In this document: in pieces, positions 24,926-33,626 of the stretch
Layout: each line of letters begins with the position of its first letter
How positions within the stretch are numbered: the first letter of the stretch is position 1
Origin: Sphingomonas sp. M1-B02
Lineage (GTDB): Bacteria > Pseudomonadota > Alphaproteobacteria > Sphingomonadales > Sphingomonadaceae
DNA: 64,000 bases
Reading direction: 5' to 3'
Assembly (NCBI RefSeq): GCF_026167525.1
Contig: NZ_CP110679.1
Span: 2,095,501 to 2,159,500, forward strand
The notes under the pieces: model-generated
What the model was told of the DNA's origin: nothing
What the model saw: only the letters and a program-made list of their open reading frames with translations
The model's database searches: none
Made by a program: the position numbers and the translations under genes

Positions 24926-27517
24926 ATGATGGCAGACGCACAGACCGCAACCCACGCCCCGACGATCACGCGCCGCGAGGACTATCGCGCGCCGGATTGG
25001 CGCGTGCCCGAGATCGCACTCGACTTCGACCTCGATCCGGCGAGCACACGGGTCCGCGCGACCTTGTGGGTGGAGCGCAACGGCGTGCACGATGCCCCGC
25101 TGCGGCTGGACGGCGACGGGCTGACCCCGGCATCGGTGCGGGTGGACGGCGCGGACTTTGCCGACTGGTCGATGGACGGGCCCGCGCTGCTGATTCCGCT
25201 CGGCGGCAGCGCGCACACGATCGAAACCGAAGTGGTGATCGCGCCCGAGCGCAACACCCAATTGCAGGGGCTCTATGCCTCGCAGGGGATGCTGTGCACC
25301 CAGTGCGAGGCCGAGGGCTTCCGTCGGATCACCTTCTTCCCCGACCGGCCCGACGTGCTGAGCCGTTACAAGGTCAGGATGACCGCCGACAAGGCGCGCT
25401 TCCCGGTACTGCTCGCGAACGGCGATCCGATCGCGCAGGGCGATGGCGAGGACGGCACGCATTGGGCCGAATGGCACGATCCCTTCCCCAAGCCGAGCTA
25501 TCTGTTCGCGCTGGTGGCGGGCGATCTCGTCGCCAACCGCGGCACCTTCACGACGATGTCGGGGCGCGACGTGGCGCTCGGCATCTGGGTGCGCGCGCCC
25601 GATCTCGCCAAGACCGATCATGCGCTCCACGCGCTCAAGCTCAGCATGGCCTGGGACGAAAAGGTCTATGGCCGCGAATATGATCTCGACGTGTTCAACA
25701 TCGTCGCGGTCGACGATTTCAACTTCGGCGCGATGGAGAATAAGGGCCTCAACGTCTTCAACTCGCGCTACATCCTCGCCGACCCCGATACCGCGACCGA
25801 TTATGATTATGACGCGATCGCCGCGGTGGTCGCGCACGAATATTTTCACAATTGGTCGGGCAATCGAATCACCTGCCGCGACTGGTTCCAGCTCAGCCTC
25901 AAGGAAGGCTTCACCGTCTTCCGCGACCAGGGCTTCTCGGCCGACCAGGGCAGCGCGGCGGTCAAGCGAATCGAGGATGTGCGCGGGCTTCGGGCGAGCC
26001 AGTTCCCGGAAGATGCCGGGCCCCTCGCCCACCCGATCCGTCCCGACGAATATATCGAGATCGGCAATTTCTATACCGCGACGATCTACAACAAGGGCGC
26101 CGAAGTCATCCGGATGATGGCGACGATCCTGGGGCCCGAGAAATTCCGGGCCGCGACCGATCTCTATTTCGAGCGCTTCGACGGGACTGCTGCGACCTGC
26201 GAGGATTTCGTACAGTCGATGGAGGAAGGCGGCGGCGTCGACCTCACCCAGTTCCGCCGCTGGTACAGCCAGGCGGGCACGCCGCGCGTCTCGGCGACGC
26301 TGGCGCAGGAGGGCGGCCGCGCGCGGCTGAGCCTTCGCCAGAGCGTGCCGCCGACGCCGGGCCAGCCGGTCAAGGAGCCGATGGTGCTGCCTCTCAAGCT
26401 ACGCCTGTTCGGCGCGATCACGGGGCGGGCGCTGTGCGAAGAGCAACTGATCCTGCTCGATCGGCCCGAGCATGAAGTGGTCTTCGAAAACCTGCCCGAG
26501 ACGCCGGTGCTGTCGATCAATCGCGGCTTTTCGGCGCCGGTGATCGTCGAGACCAATCGCACCGCACAGGATCTCGCCTTCCTCTCGGCGCATGATGACG
26601 ATCCCTTCGCGCGCTACGAGGCGATGCAGCAATTGATGCTCGATACGCTGGTGGCGTCGGTCGCCAACGGAGCGGCGGATCATGGCGCGGTGATCGACGC
26701 GGTGCGCAACACGCTGGGCGATGCGCGGATGGACCCGGCCTTCATCGCCGAGGCGGTGCTGCTGCCCTCGGAGGCTTTCATCGGCGACCAGATGGCGGTG
26801 GTCGATCCAGAGGCGATCTTCCGCGCGCGAGAGGCGCTGCGCGCCGATCTCGGTCGGGCCTTGGAGGGCGAATGGCGCGCAGCTTATGAAGGTGCGGCGG
26901 CAGAGCGGTTCGAATATTCGCCGGCGGCGAAGGGCGCGCGGCGGATCAGTTCGGTGGCGCTCGGCTATATCGCCGCCGGGGGTGCTGCGGATGCGGCCGA
27001 GCTTGCCTTCGCCCAGTTCGAGCGGGCCGACAACATGACGGATCGCCATGCCGCGCTGACCACGCTCGCCAATGGGGTGTCGCCGTTGCGCGAGGCGGCG
27101 CTGGAGGCATTCTACAAGCGCTATGCCGGCAACGGGCTGGTGCTCGACAAATGGTTCCAGACGCAGGCGCTGTCGAGCCGCGACGACACCGCGCAGGTGG
27201 TCGAAGGGCTGGTCAACCACCCCGACTTCACCTTGGCGAATCCCAATCGGGCACGCGCGCTGATCGGCGCGTTCAGCGTCAACCAGCGTGCCTTTCACGA
27301 CATTTCGGGCCGCGGCTATCGCTTCGTCGCGGACCAGATGATCGCGCTTGATCGATTGAACCCGCAGACCGCAGCCAAGCTGATCCCGCCGCTGGGGCGG
27401 TGGAAGCGGTTCGACGCGGCGCGCGCGGCCAAGATGCGCGCGGAGCTCGAGCGGATCGTGGCGGCGCCGGGGCTGAGCAAGGACATGTTCGAACAGGCTT
27501 CGAAGAGCCTCGACTGA
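24926..27517 (+). CDS. pepN: Aminopeptidase N (M1 family)
   Basis: An 863-residue zinc aminopeptidase of the bacterial PepN type, cytosolic (no signal peptide). Diagnostic motifs: the exopeptidase loop NFGAMENKGLNVFNSRYILA, the zinc site VVAHEYFHNWSGNRITCRDW (HExxH plus a distal Glu in LSLKEGFTVFRDQ) and a Tyr region near EIGNFYTATIYNKGAEVIRM. The long alpha-helical C-terminal domain runs to residue 863, normal for E. coli-like PepN (about 870). It is divergent from the M28 trio, so this 7.6 kb block is devoted to peptide breakdown. Start is the ATG at 24926 or the next codon. Confidence 0.97.
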   Translation: MMADAQTATHAPTITRREDYRAPDWRVPEIALDFDLDPASTRVRATLWVERNGVHDAPLRLDGDGLTPASVRVDGADFADWSMDGPALLIPLGGSAHTIETEVVIAPERNTQLQGLYASQGMLCTQCEAEGFRRITFFPDRPDVLSRYKVRMTADKARFPVLLANGDPIAQGDGEDGTHWAEWHDPFPKPSYLFALVAGDLVANRGTFTTMSGRDVALGIWVRAPDLAKTDHALHALKLSMAWDEKVYGREYDLDVFNIVAVDDFNFGAMENKGLNVFNSRYILADPDTATDYDYDAIAAVVAHEYFHNWSGNRITCRDWFQLSLKEGFTVFRDQGFSADQGSAAVKRIEDVRGLRASQFPEDAGPLAHPIRPDEYIEIGNFYTATIYNKGAEVIRMMATILGPEKFRAATDLYFERFDGTAATCEDFVQSMEEGGGVDLTQFRRWYSQAGTPRVSATLAQEGGRARLSLRQSVPPTPGQPVKEPMVLPLKLRLFGAITGRALCEEQLILLDRPEHEVVFENLPETPVLSINRGFSAPVIVETNRTAQDLAFLSAHDDDPFARYEAMQQLMLDTLVASVANGAADHGAVIDAVRNTLGDARMDPAFIAEAVLLPSEAFIGDQMAVVDPEAIFRAREALRADLGRALEGEWRAAYEGAAAERFEYSPAAKGARRISSVALGYIAAGGAADAAELAFAQFERADNMTDRHAALTTLANGVSPLREAALEAFYKRYAGNGLVLDKWFQTQALSSRDDTAQVVEGLVNHPDFTLANPNRARALIGAFSVNQRAFHDISGRGYRFVADQMIALDRLNPQTAAKLIPPLGRWKRFDAARAAKMRAELERIVAAPGLSKDMFEQASKSLD

Positions 27518-27529
27518 ATCCTTCTTGAG

Positions 27530-27553
27530 CCCTCCTCTGAAGGGGAGGGGTTT
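27530..27553. terminator. Hairpin between pepN and phoD (partial R5-like sequence)
   Basis: CCCTCC at 27530-27535 pairs with GGAGGG at 27544-27549 around an 8 nt loop, followed by GTTT on the plus strand. It lies in the 41 bp gap between the convergent pepN and phoD genes and could end pepN transcription. The words CCCTCCTCTGAAGGGGAGGG are close to one arm of the R5 element at 36758-36868, so it may be a remnant of that repeat. The short T-run makes it a weak terminator. Confidence 0.45.
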
Positions 27554-27558
27554 CACAG

Positions 27559-29178
27559 CTACACCATCACGTTCCGGCCGCGCTGAACCACTGCGGTGTG
27601 CCCGACCCGCGCCCGGGGGTTCCGCTCGCGCACGGTGTCGACGAACACCCAGTCGTTGCTCACGCGATCGGGGGTGAGGGTCAGCGCCATATAGCCGCGG
27701 CGGCTGGTGTCGCACCATTTGAGCTCGGGATTGGCGGCGACGGTGGCGCGGGCGATGATCGCCGGATCGGCGGCGAAGCTGCTTTCGAAGCCGGCGGAGC
27801 TGACCGCGTGGCCGGCGAATTCGACGCCCGCGGGCTTGCCGTCCTGTCCCAGATCATAGGCCCAGCCATTGTGGCTGTCGCCGCTGAGCACGACGAGGTT
27901 CGCGCCAGCCGCCTGCGCCGATTTGAGGAAGCGGGCGCGGGCGGCGGGATAGCCGCCCCAATTGTCGAGATTGAAGGGAAGCCCGGCCTTCGCCGCCACG
28001 GCGCCGGCATTGACCCGATTGCGCATGAAGGGTGAGGCGTCAGGCTTGAGCCAGCCGAGCGACGCGTCGGGCGAGCGGGTCTCGCCCATGATCGTGCCGA
28101 AGCCGACCACCTGCCAGCGCCGTCCGGACCGGACCGAGCGCGCCAGTTCGTGCGCGAGCCAGTTCTCCTGCGTGCCGCCCAGCATGGTTGCGGTGGGGTC
28201 CATCCAGGGCCCGTCGCGAAACGCCTTGAGCGCGGCGGCGGGATCGGGGTTCTTGAAGAGAGGCGCGAGTTCATAGGGGCGGGTGCGCGCATTCACCCGG
28301 CTTTCGGTGCGGAAGAACGTCGCCAGCCCGCCCAGGTCGTAGGCGGCATAGGGTTCGTCGGAGACCGGCATCCATTCGCGCCAGGCCTGGATCGCGGCGC
28401 CGCGGCGGATGCTCCATTCACCCTCATTGGCGCCGTGATTCTCCGCCCCGCCCTCCCAGGCATCGTTCGCGAACTCATGATCGTCCCACTCGATCAGCAT
28501 CGGCACCGCGGCGTGCAGCGCCTGGAGATCGGGATCGGCGCGATAGCTGGCATAGCGGAGCCGATAGTCGGCCAAATGGACGCACTCGGCCATCGGCTGG
28601 GGTAGCCGCGCCGCGATATGCACGTCGGCGCTCGGATACACGCCCGGGGCATATTCATAGATATAGTCGCCGAGATGCACTGCGAGATCGAGATCGTCGC
28701 GCGCGGCGGCATTCGCATAGGCATTGAAATGGCCGAAGGCGAGGTTCGAGCAGGAGAAGATGCCGATCCGGAACTGGCGCGCCTCCTCGGGCAAGGTGCG
28801 CGCGCGGCCCACCGGCGAGAAGCGGCCGTCGGGCGCGACGAAGCGATAATGATAGCGCGTGCCCGGCTTGAGTCCGGTGACGCTGATCTTCGCGGTATGA
28901 TCGCGCCACGGGCCGGTCACCGCTTCGCCGCCTGCCACCACGCGCGCGAAACCGGGCGTTTCCGAAACCTCGACGCGCAGCTTCACGGTGCGGCCGTCCT
29001 TGGGCACGTAGCGGGTCCACAGCAGCATGCCGTCACTCGTGGGTTCGCCGCTCGCGACCGAATGGGTGAAGGCATCCACGATCCAGTTGGGGCCCTGCGC
29101 GAAGCCGGGGATCGCATAGGCGCCAAGGCCGAGCGTGGCGGTGAGCAACAATGAACGGCGATCGATGTGCGGCGGCAT
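27559..29178 (-). CDS. phoD: Alkaline phosphatase D (PhoD-like)
   Basis: A 539-residue exported phosphodiesterase/phosphatase. The N-terminus MPPHIDRRSLLLTATLGLGA followed by YAIPGFAQ carries a Tat-like twin-arginine (DRRSLLL). The N-terminal PhoD domain has FTHSVASGEPTSDGMLLWTR. The metallophosphatase core shows IGIFSCSNLAFG, LDLAVHLGDYIYEY, MLIEWDDHEFANDAWEGG and VVLSGDSHNGWAYDL. All expected metal ligands are visible (Asp, Cys, Asp, Asn/Asp, His). It should release phosphate from phosphodiesters in the periplasm, with calcium and iron as known for the family. GGGAGGA lies upstream of the ATG. No PHO box was identified. Confidence 0.93.
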   Translation of the reverse strand: MPPHIDRRSLLLTATLGLGAYAIPGFAQGPNWIVDAFTHSVASGEPTSDGMLLWTRYVPKDGRTVKLRVEVSETPGFARVVAGGEAVTGPWRDHTAKISVTGLKPGTRYHYRFVAPDGRFSPVGRARTLPEEARQFRIGIFSCSNLAFGHFNAYANAAARDDLDLAVHLGDYIYEYAPGVYPSADVHIAARLPQPMAECVHLADYRLRYASYRADPDLQALHAAVPMLIEWDDHEFANDAWEGGAENHGANEGEWSIRRGAAIQAWREWMPVSDEPYAAYDLGGLATFFRTESRVNARTRPYELAPLFKNPDPAAALKAFRDGPWMDPTATMLGGTQENWLAHELARSVRSGRRWQVVGFGTIMGETRSPDASLGWLKPDASPFMRNRVNAGAVAAKAGLPFNLDNWGGYPAARARFLKSAQAAGANLVVLSGDSHNGWAYDLGQDGKPAGVEFAGHAVSSAGFESSFAADPAIIARATVAANPELKWCDTSRRGYMALTLTPDRVSNDWVFVDTVRERNPRARVGHTAVVQRGRNVMV

Positions 29179-29328
29179 ATCCGTCCTCCCTTTGATCGCT
29201 CCCCTTGGCGGCGCATCGTGGCGGGTTCGTGACAGCGCGCCAAGCCCTCGCTATGGCGAGACTTTCCTGGTCGCAAAGGCAAGTCGGATGCGCGCGCTGT
29301 CCCTCGAGAGTGAAGGTCGCCCGATCTG

Positions 29329-30870
29329 ATGGCCAGCGAAAGCGCGGTTCTGGCACCGCCGCCTTCCTCTTCCTTCCTCACCATCGTCGCAGCGCTGCCC
29401 CGCTGGCCGATCCTGCTGATCGCGGCGATCGCGGCGCGGCTGTTCGCGTTCGGCAATCCGCTGGTCCATGTCGACGAGGAATTCTACCTCGTCACTGCAC
29501 AGCGGATGCTCGAGGGCGCCATCCCCTATGTCGACATCTGGGATCGCAAGCCGATCGGGCTGTTCCTGCTCTATCTCCCCGCCGCTGCGTTCGGCCTGCC
29601 CGCGGCGATCTGGGTCTATCAGCTGATGGCGCTGGCGAGCGTGGTGGCGACCGCGCTGATCCTCGCGCACCTCGCCGACCGAGCCGGCTGGGGGCGCGGC
29701 GCGCTCGCGGCGGCTCTGCTCTATCTGTTCATGATCAATTTCGGCGACGGCCAGGGTGGCCAGGCGCCGGTCTTCTACAATCTGCTTATGGCGATAGCAG
29801 TGACGCTGATCCTGCCGCGCCCCGAGGATCGCGCGGGCGACCGGCTGAGGATGCGGCGCGCGCTGATCGCGCTCGGGCTGATCGGGGTGGCGCTGCAGAT
29901 CAAATATTCGGTCGTCTTCGAAGGCATGTTCCTGGGGCTGTGGCTGTTATGGCGCGAGCGGCGGCTGGGCGTCCCGACCCGCCGGATCTTGATGTTCGGC
30001 GCGCTGCTCGTCACCGTCGCGCTGGCGCCGACGGTCGCGGCAGGGCTGGTCTTTGTCGCAATGGGGCATGGTGATGCCTGGCTGTTCGCGAACTTCACCT
30101 CGATCCTGGCGCGGCAGAGCGATCCGGCGGCGGAAATACGCCGCAGCCTGCTCAAGATCGGGCTGATGCTGGGGCCGCTACTGCTGATCGGCGGGCTGTC
30201 GCGCCATCTGCCGGTGGCGCATGAGCGCGAGCGCGAGGTGCGCGGGCTGTTGTTCGGCTGGATGATCGCCGCGACGATCGGGCTTTTGTTGTTCGGCGGC
30301 TATTTCAACCATTATGCCCTGCCGGTGATGCTGCCGGCCTGCTTGTGCTGCGCAGGGTTCCTGGGCGGGCACCGGATCGGGCGCCGGATCATGGTGCCTC
30401 TGCTCGCCTGCGCGCTGCTGGGCGGGGTCTACACCACCTACAGCGCACGCTATTATCGCGGCAACGCCCCCGAGCTGGAAACATTGGTGCAGGCGATCGG
30501 GCGCGGGCCCGGCTGCCTCTATGTTTATTCGGGCAATAGCAGCCTCTATACGCACAGCGGGCGCTGCTTCGCGAGCCCCTGGGTTTTCCCCAGCCACTTG
30601 TCGCGGGTGCGCGAGAAGGGCGCGGTCGGCGTCGACCAGCTGGCCGAGATCGAGCGTATCTTCGCCAGCCGCCCGGAGATCGTGGTGATGCGCCCGCCTT
30701 ATGAAGGAGAACGCGCCGAATCGCGGGCGCTGGTGTTGCGCAGGCTTGGCGAGGACTATCGGTTGCGCGGGCGGTATCCGCTGGGCAATCTGATGATCGA
30801 CGTGTTCGCGCTTCAGGCGGCCCCGACCGTAGCGACGGCACCGCGCCGCGCCGCGACCAGGCCCTCATAA
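29329..30870 (+). CDS. Membrane GT-C glycosyltransferase (GT39/ArnT-like)
   Basis: A 513-residue polytopic protein with about ten helices. The first periplasmic loop carries NPLVHVDEEFYLVTAQRMLE followed by GAIPYVDIWDRKPIGLFLLY, the acidic-pair and KP signature of GT-C enzymes that use polyprenyl-phosphate sugars. A C-terminal periplasmic domain of about 120 residues follows the last helix (Cys in GPGCLYVYSGNSSLYTHSGR). It likely adds a sugar to an envelope acceptor. It stands divergent to phoD, and its last 58 bp overlap the convergent glycosyltransferase gene. Donor and acceptor are not predictable. Confidence 0.8.
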   Translation: MASESAVLAPPPSSSFLTIVAALPRWPILLIAAIAARLFAFGNPLVHVDEEFYLVTAQRMLEGAIPYVDIWDRKPIGLFLLYLPAAAFGLPAAIWVYQLMALASVVATALILAHLADRAGWGRGALAAALLYLFMINFGDGQGGQAPVFYNLLMAIAVTLILPRPEDRAGDRLRMRRALIALGLIGVALQIKYSVVFEGMFLGLWLLWRERRLGVPTRRILMFGALLVTVALAPTVAAGLVFVAMGHGDAWLFANFTSILARQSDPAAEIRRSLLKIGLMLGPLLLIGGLSRHLPVAHEREREVRGLLFGWMIAATIGLLLFGGYFNHYALPVMLPACLCCAGFLGGHRIGRRIMVPLLACALLGGVYTTYSARYYRGNAPELETLVQAIGRGPGCLYVYSGNSSLYTHSGRCFASPWVFPSHLSRVREKGAVGVDQLAEIERIFASRPEIVVMRPPYEGERAESRALVLRRLGEDYRLRGRYPLGNLMIDVFALQAAPTVATAPRRAATRPS

Positions 30871-32006
30871 TAAGCCATCAGCTCGACGGCATGGTCATGG
30901 TCGCTGCGGACCTTGCCCGCGGCTACGCGCGCGGCGGCGCGGACGATCGCGGGCTCGCGGGCATACATGCGGCGGATCGCATCGGCGGCGGACAAGGCAT
31001 CGCGCGAGGCGTAGATCTCGGCGAAGAGCGGGTCGGCAATTTCGGCGAACCCGCCCTCGTCCGGCCCGATCAGCGGCAGGCCCGAGGCGAGCGCCTCCGA
31101 GGCGACCAGCCCGAACGGCTCGGCGTCCGATCCGTGGATCAGCGCGTCGCAGCTCGCCATGATCCGCGACAGGCGGATGCGATCATAGACCGGGCGGAAG
31201 ATGCGAATATGCGGGCTGCCGGCGATGCGCTGTTCGAGATGGCGGCGCTGGGTGCCGTCGCCGATCAGGATCAGTCCGACCGGAATGTCGGTCGCCGCGG
31301 ATTCCACCGCGTCGATCACCAGCGGCCAGCGCTTTTCCTTATGGTGCCGGCCAAGCCCGAGCAGCAGCAGGCCGTCCGCGGGCAATCCGCATTGCTCGAG
31401 CAAAGCGACGCGGAGCTTCTCGTCGCGCAGATCGGGCGAGAACCATTGCCGCTCGATCCCCAGCGGCATCGACGCATCGACACGCTGGCCGCGGCGGCGG
31501 AAGCGCTTTGCGAGAGCGGGCCCATTGGTGACGAAGGCGTCATAATATTTGAGGAAGTCGTTCATATACTGGCTGTACCAGTCGAACGCGCGCTCGACCT
31601 GGCGTGGGGTCGAGATATTGTCGAGCCAGCGCTGCGGATAGGCGCCGATACTGTCGTTATGCGCGAAGAAGACCTTTACCGCGTCGCCCTGCCAGCGCGC
31701 CACCGTCCAGGCAGGGCGCCAGGGCGAGGTCGCCTCGACGACGTCGGGCTTGAGCCGATCGAGCATGTCCCAGATCGGCTTGTCCCACACGAAGATGCCG
31801 TAATTCTTGTCGACGATCAGCCGCGGCGCCTTCATCCAGTAGATTCGCCCGCCGCCCGGGCGATCCTCGATCGAATCCTCGTCGGCGGGCGCCAGCACGA
31901 TCAGCTCGTGGCCGAGATCGGCCATGATTCCCATCTTGCGGTCGAGATAGGTTCGCACGCCGCCGCCGGTCGGCGAATAATATTCGTTGACGTCGACGAC
32001 GCGCAT
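30813..32006 (-). CDS. Glycosyltransferase, GT-B fold (family 4-like)
   Basis: A 397-residue cytosolic or membrane-associated glycosyltransferase. The N-terminal domain begins MRVVDVNEYYSPTGGGVRTY, and the C-terminal nucleotide-sugar domain has LLLGLGRHHKEKRWPLVIDA, ILIGDGTQRRHLEQRI and the Ex7E block HGSDAEPFGLVASEALASG. The ATG at 32004-32006 has GAGGAAG upstream and starts the conserved part; the 12 extra residues of the longer frame are unlikely. It is the last gene of a three-gene leftward unit with a DUF2141 protein and a membrane protein. The sugar is unknown. Confidence 0.88.
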   Translation of the reverse strand: MRVVDVNEYYSPTGGGVRTYLDRKMGIMADLGHELIVLAPADEDSIEDRPGGGRIYWMKAPRLIVDKNYGIFVWDKPIWDMLDRLKPDVVEATSPWRPAWTVARWQGDAVKVFFAHNDSIGAYPQRWLDNISTPRQVERAFDWYSQYMNDFLKYYDAFVTNGPALAKRFRRRGQRVDASMPLGIERQWFSPDLRDEKLRVALLEQCGLPADGLLLLGLGRHHKEKRWPLVIDAVESAATDIPVGLILIGDGTQRRHLEQRIAGSPHIRIFRPVYDRIRLSRIMASCDALIHGSDAEPFGLVASEALASGLPLIGPDEGGFAEIADPLFAEIYASRDALSAADAIRRMYAREPAIVRAAARVAAGKVRSDHDHAVELMAYYEGLVAARRGAVATVGAA

Positions 32007-32016
32007 CGCGGCTTCC

Positions 32017-32529
32017 TCAGTCGTTCGGGCCGAAGCCGCCAAGCCCCTTGAGATATTGCGCGCGCACCGTGATCTGGCCGCCGGCAGCCGGGATGTTGAC
32101 GAGCGCCTGGCGTACCTTCGGCCGGCTGCGGCCGAGCCGCTGGTTGCTCGGGAAGCCGGCGCCGTCCTGCCAGAAGTTAAACTTGTTCTTGCCGTCGCGG
32201 TCGTGGGTGAAGAGCAGGGCCCATTGCCCGGCGGACGGCGCGCGAATGCAAAGCGTGACCGGTCCCGCGGCGGGGGTCGCCGACCAGACGCGGCGCATCT
32301 GCTTGCCCTCGCGCTTGATCTCGCGATCGTCCTTGAGGAAATCGGCCTCGTTGCCCGGATAGAGTTCGAGCTTGAGACGGCCGGTGCGGTCCTTCAGCCC
32401 TATGATGTTAACCCGCAGCGTCGGGCCCGATCCGATCGCGCAGGAGCCGTCGAGCGGGTCGGCCTGCGCGGCGGCGGCACTCGGCATCGCCAGGGCGGCG
32501 ATCGCGGCGATGAGAATGGGGCGGATCAT
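32017..32529 (-). CDS. DUF2141 domain periplasmic protein
   Basis: A 170-residue exported protein. The signal peptide is IRPILIAAIAALAMPSAAAA. The mature part matches DUF2141: TLRVNIIGLKDRTGRLKLEL, a central APSAGQWALLFTHDRDGKNK, then NFWQDGAGFPSNQRLG. This is the small beta-sandwich type seen across proteobacteria with no known role. Two cysteines (DGSCAIG and VTLCIRAP) may form a disulfide. Its ATG overlaps the stop of the upstream membrane-protein gene (ATGA), and the GT-B gene follows after 10 bp, so the three are probably made together. Confidence 0.82.
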   Translation of the reverse strand: MIRPILIAAIAALAMPSAAAAQADPLDGSCAIGSGPTLRVNIIGLKDRTGRLKLELYPGNEADFLKDDREIKREGKQMRRVWSATPAAGPVTLCIRAPSAGQWALLFTHDRDGKNKFNFWQDGAGFPSNQRLGRSRPKVRQALVNIPAAGGQITVRAQYLKGLGGFGPND

Positions 32530-33455
32530 GCCTTGTTCCTTGTCAGCAAAGCGTGGACGCTGAAGCCCCCTATCAGCGCGACATGAACCACAAGTGTCAG
32601 CGCCGCGATCAGCGCCATCAATTCGGAAAGCGCCTGGTCCTGCCCGATCAGCATGATCGCGAAGGTTGCGAACACCAATTCCTTGTTTGGGATCAACGGA
32701 AGCCGCCAGACGAGCAAGCGGCCGGCCGACAGCAAAAGCCACATGCCGACCGGCACTTCGGGCATCGCGAAGTGCCAGGCAAAGGCGATCAGCAGCGAGC
32801 CGGCAATGATGCGCGCGCAATGCACCCCGAAAATCCACCAGAGCGAAGCCTTGGGCAGCGAGAAGACTCGCTTCGAGAAGATCAGGAAGGGCAGCGACAT
32901 CAGCAGAATCGCGCCGATCGACAGCCAGGCGCCCTGCTGCTGCTCAGGGGTCAGCAGATTGATGCCGAGCGGGAGGGCGATGACCACCACCAACAACGTG
33001 ACGGCATTGCCAGCCATCGCCGACAGGATCATCACGTCCTTGACTGCACCGAAGGGTGCCGCGACCATCTGCGTGCGCTGGCGTGCCCAGGCGTAGAAAT
33101 AGGCCTCCCCCGAATAGCCGAGCAGGACTTCGTTCGAGATGCGCTTCTTGTGGAGCGCGGCGATGCCGGCCGCGGGAATATTCCACAACCGACGGAAGAT
33201 GACATAATCGAAGGTGGGCGGGCCGAGATAATACAGCGCGAAGGCGACGTAGAAAAGCGGGTGGACCGGGACGGCCTTCGACAGCCCCGCAAGCCCGGAG
33301 CCGAACAGTTCGCGCGCAAGCCCGACGATCATCAGCAGCGTCAGCGCTCCGCCCAGGATCATCGGCCAGCGCCGCCGGATCTTCTCGACGGGTTCCAGCC
33401 CGGCAAGATCGGGGGCGGCCGCCAAAGGAGGCGCTTCGACAAGGCTGCTGTTCAT
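32526..33455 (-). CDS. Integral membrane protein of unknown function in a glycosyltransferase cluster
   Basis: A 309-residue polytopic protein I cannot name. About seven to eight hydrophobic segments are visible, e.g. WPMILGGALTLLMIVGLA, HPLFYVAFALYYLGPPTF, AVTLLVVVIALPLGINLL and LWWIFGVHCARIIAGSLLIA. A conserved-looking polar loop (HKKRISNEVLLGYSGEAYFY) lies between segments 2 and 3. The layout recalls flippase-like membrane proteins (UPF0104 type), but no diagnostic motif is certain. I chose the ATG at 33453-33455, which has GGAGG 6 nt upstream, over the ATG at 33479. It is coupled to the DUF2141 gene. Confidence 0.65.
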   Translation of the reverse strand: MNSSLVEAPPLAAAPDLAGLEPVEKIRRRWPMILGGALTLLMIVGLARELFGSGLAGLSKAVPVHPLFYVAFALYYLGPPTFDYVIFRRLWNIPAAGIAALHKKRISNEVLLGYSGEAYFYAWARQRTQMVAAPFGAVKDVMILSAMAGNAVTLLVVVIALPLGINLLTPEQQQGAWLSIGAILLMSLPFLIFSKRVFSLPKASLWWIFGVHCARIIAGSLLIAFAWHFAMPEVPVGMWLLLSAGRLLVWRLPLIPNKELVFATFAIMLIGQDQALSELMALIAALTLVVHVALIGGFSVHALLTRNKA

Positions 33456-33626
33456 CGAAGCCTCCAATGGCTCATTCACTGCTCAAGTTCCGCTGCCGAG
33501 ACGCCAAACAAATCGCATTGTCTCCGCGTCCGGCACCAAATCCGCACTAAGAAATCAGGCGAGGCGGGTGAATGACAGCAGAATGCGGTTTTATTGCGAG
33601 GGTGATTTGGGCGCTGAGGTGGCATA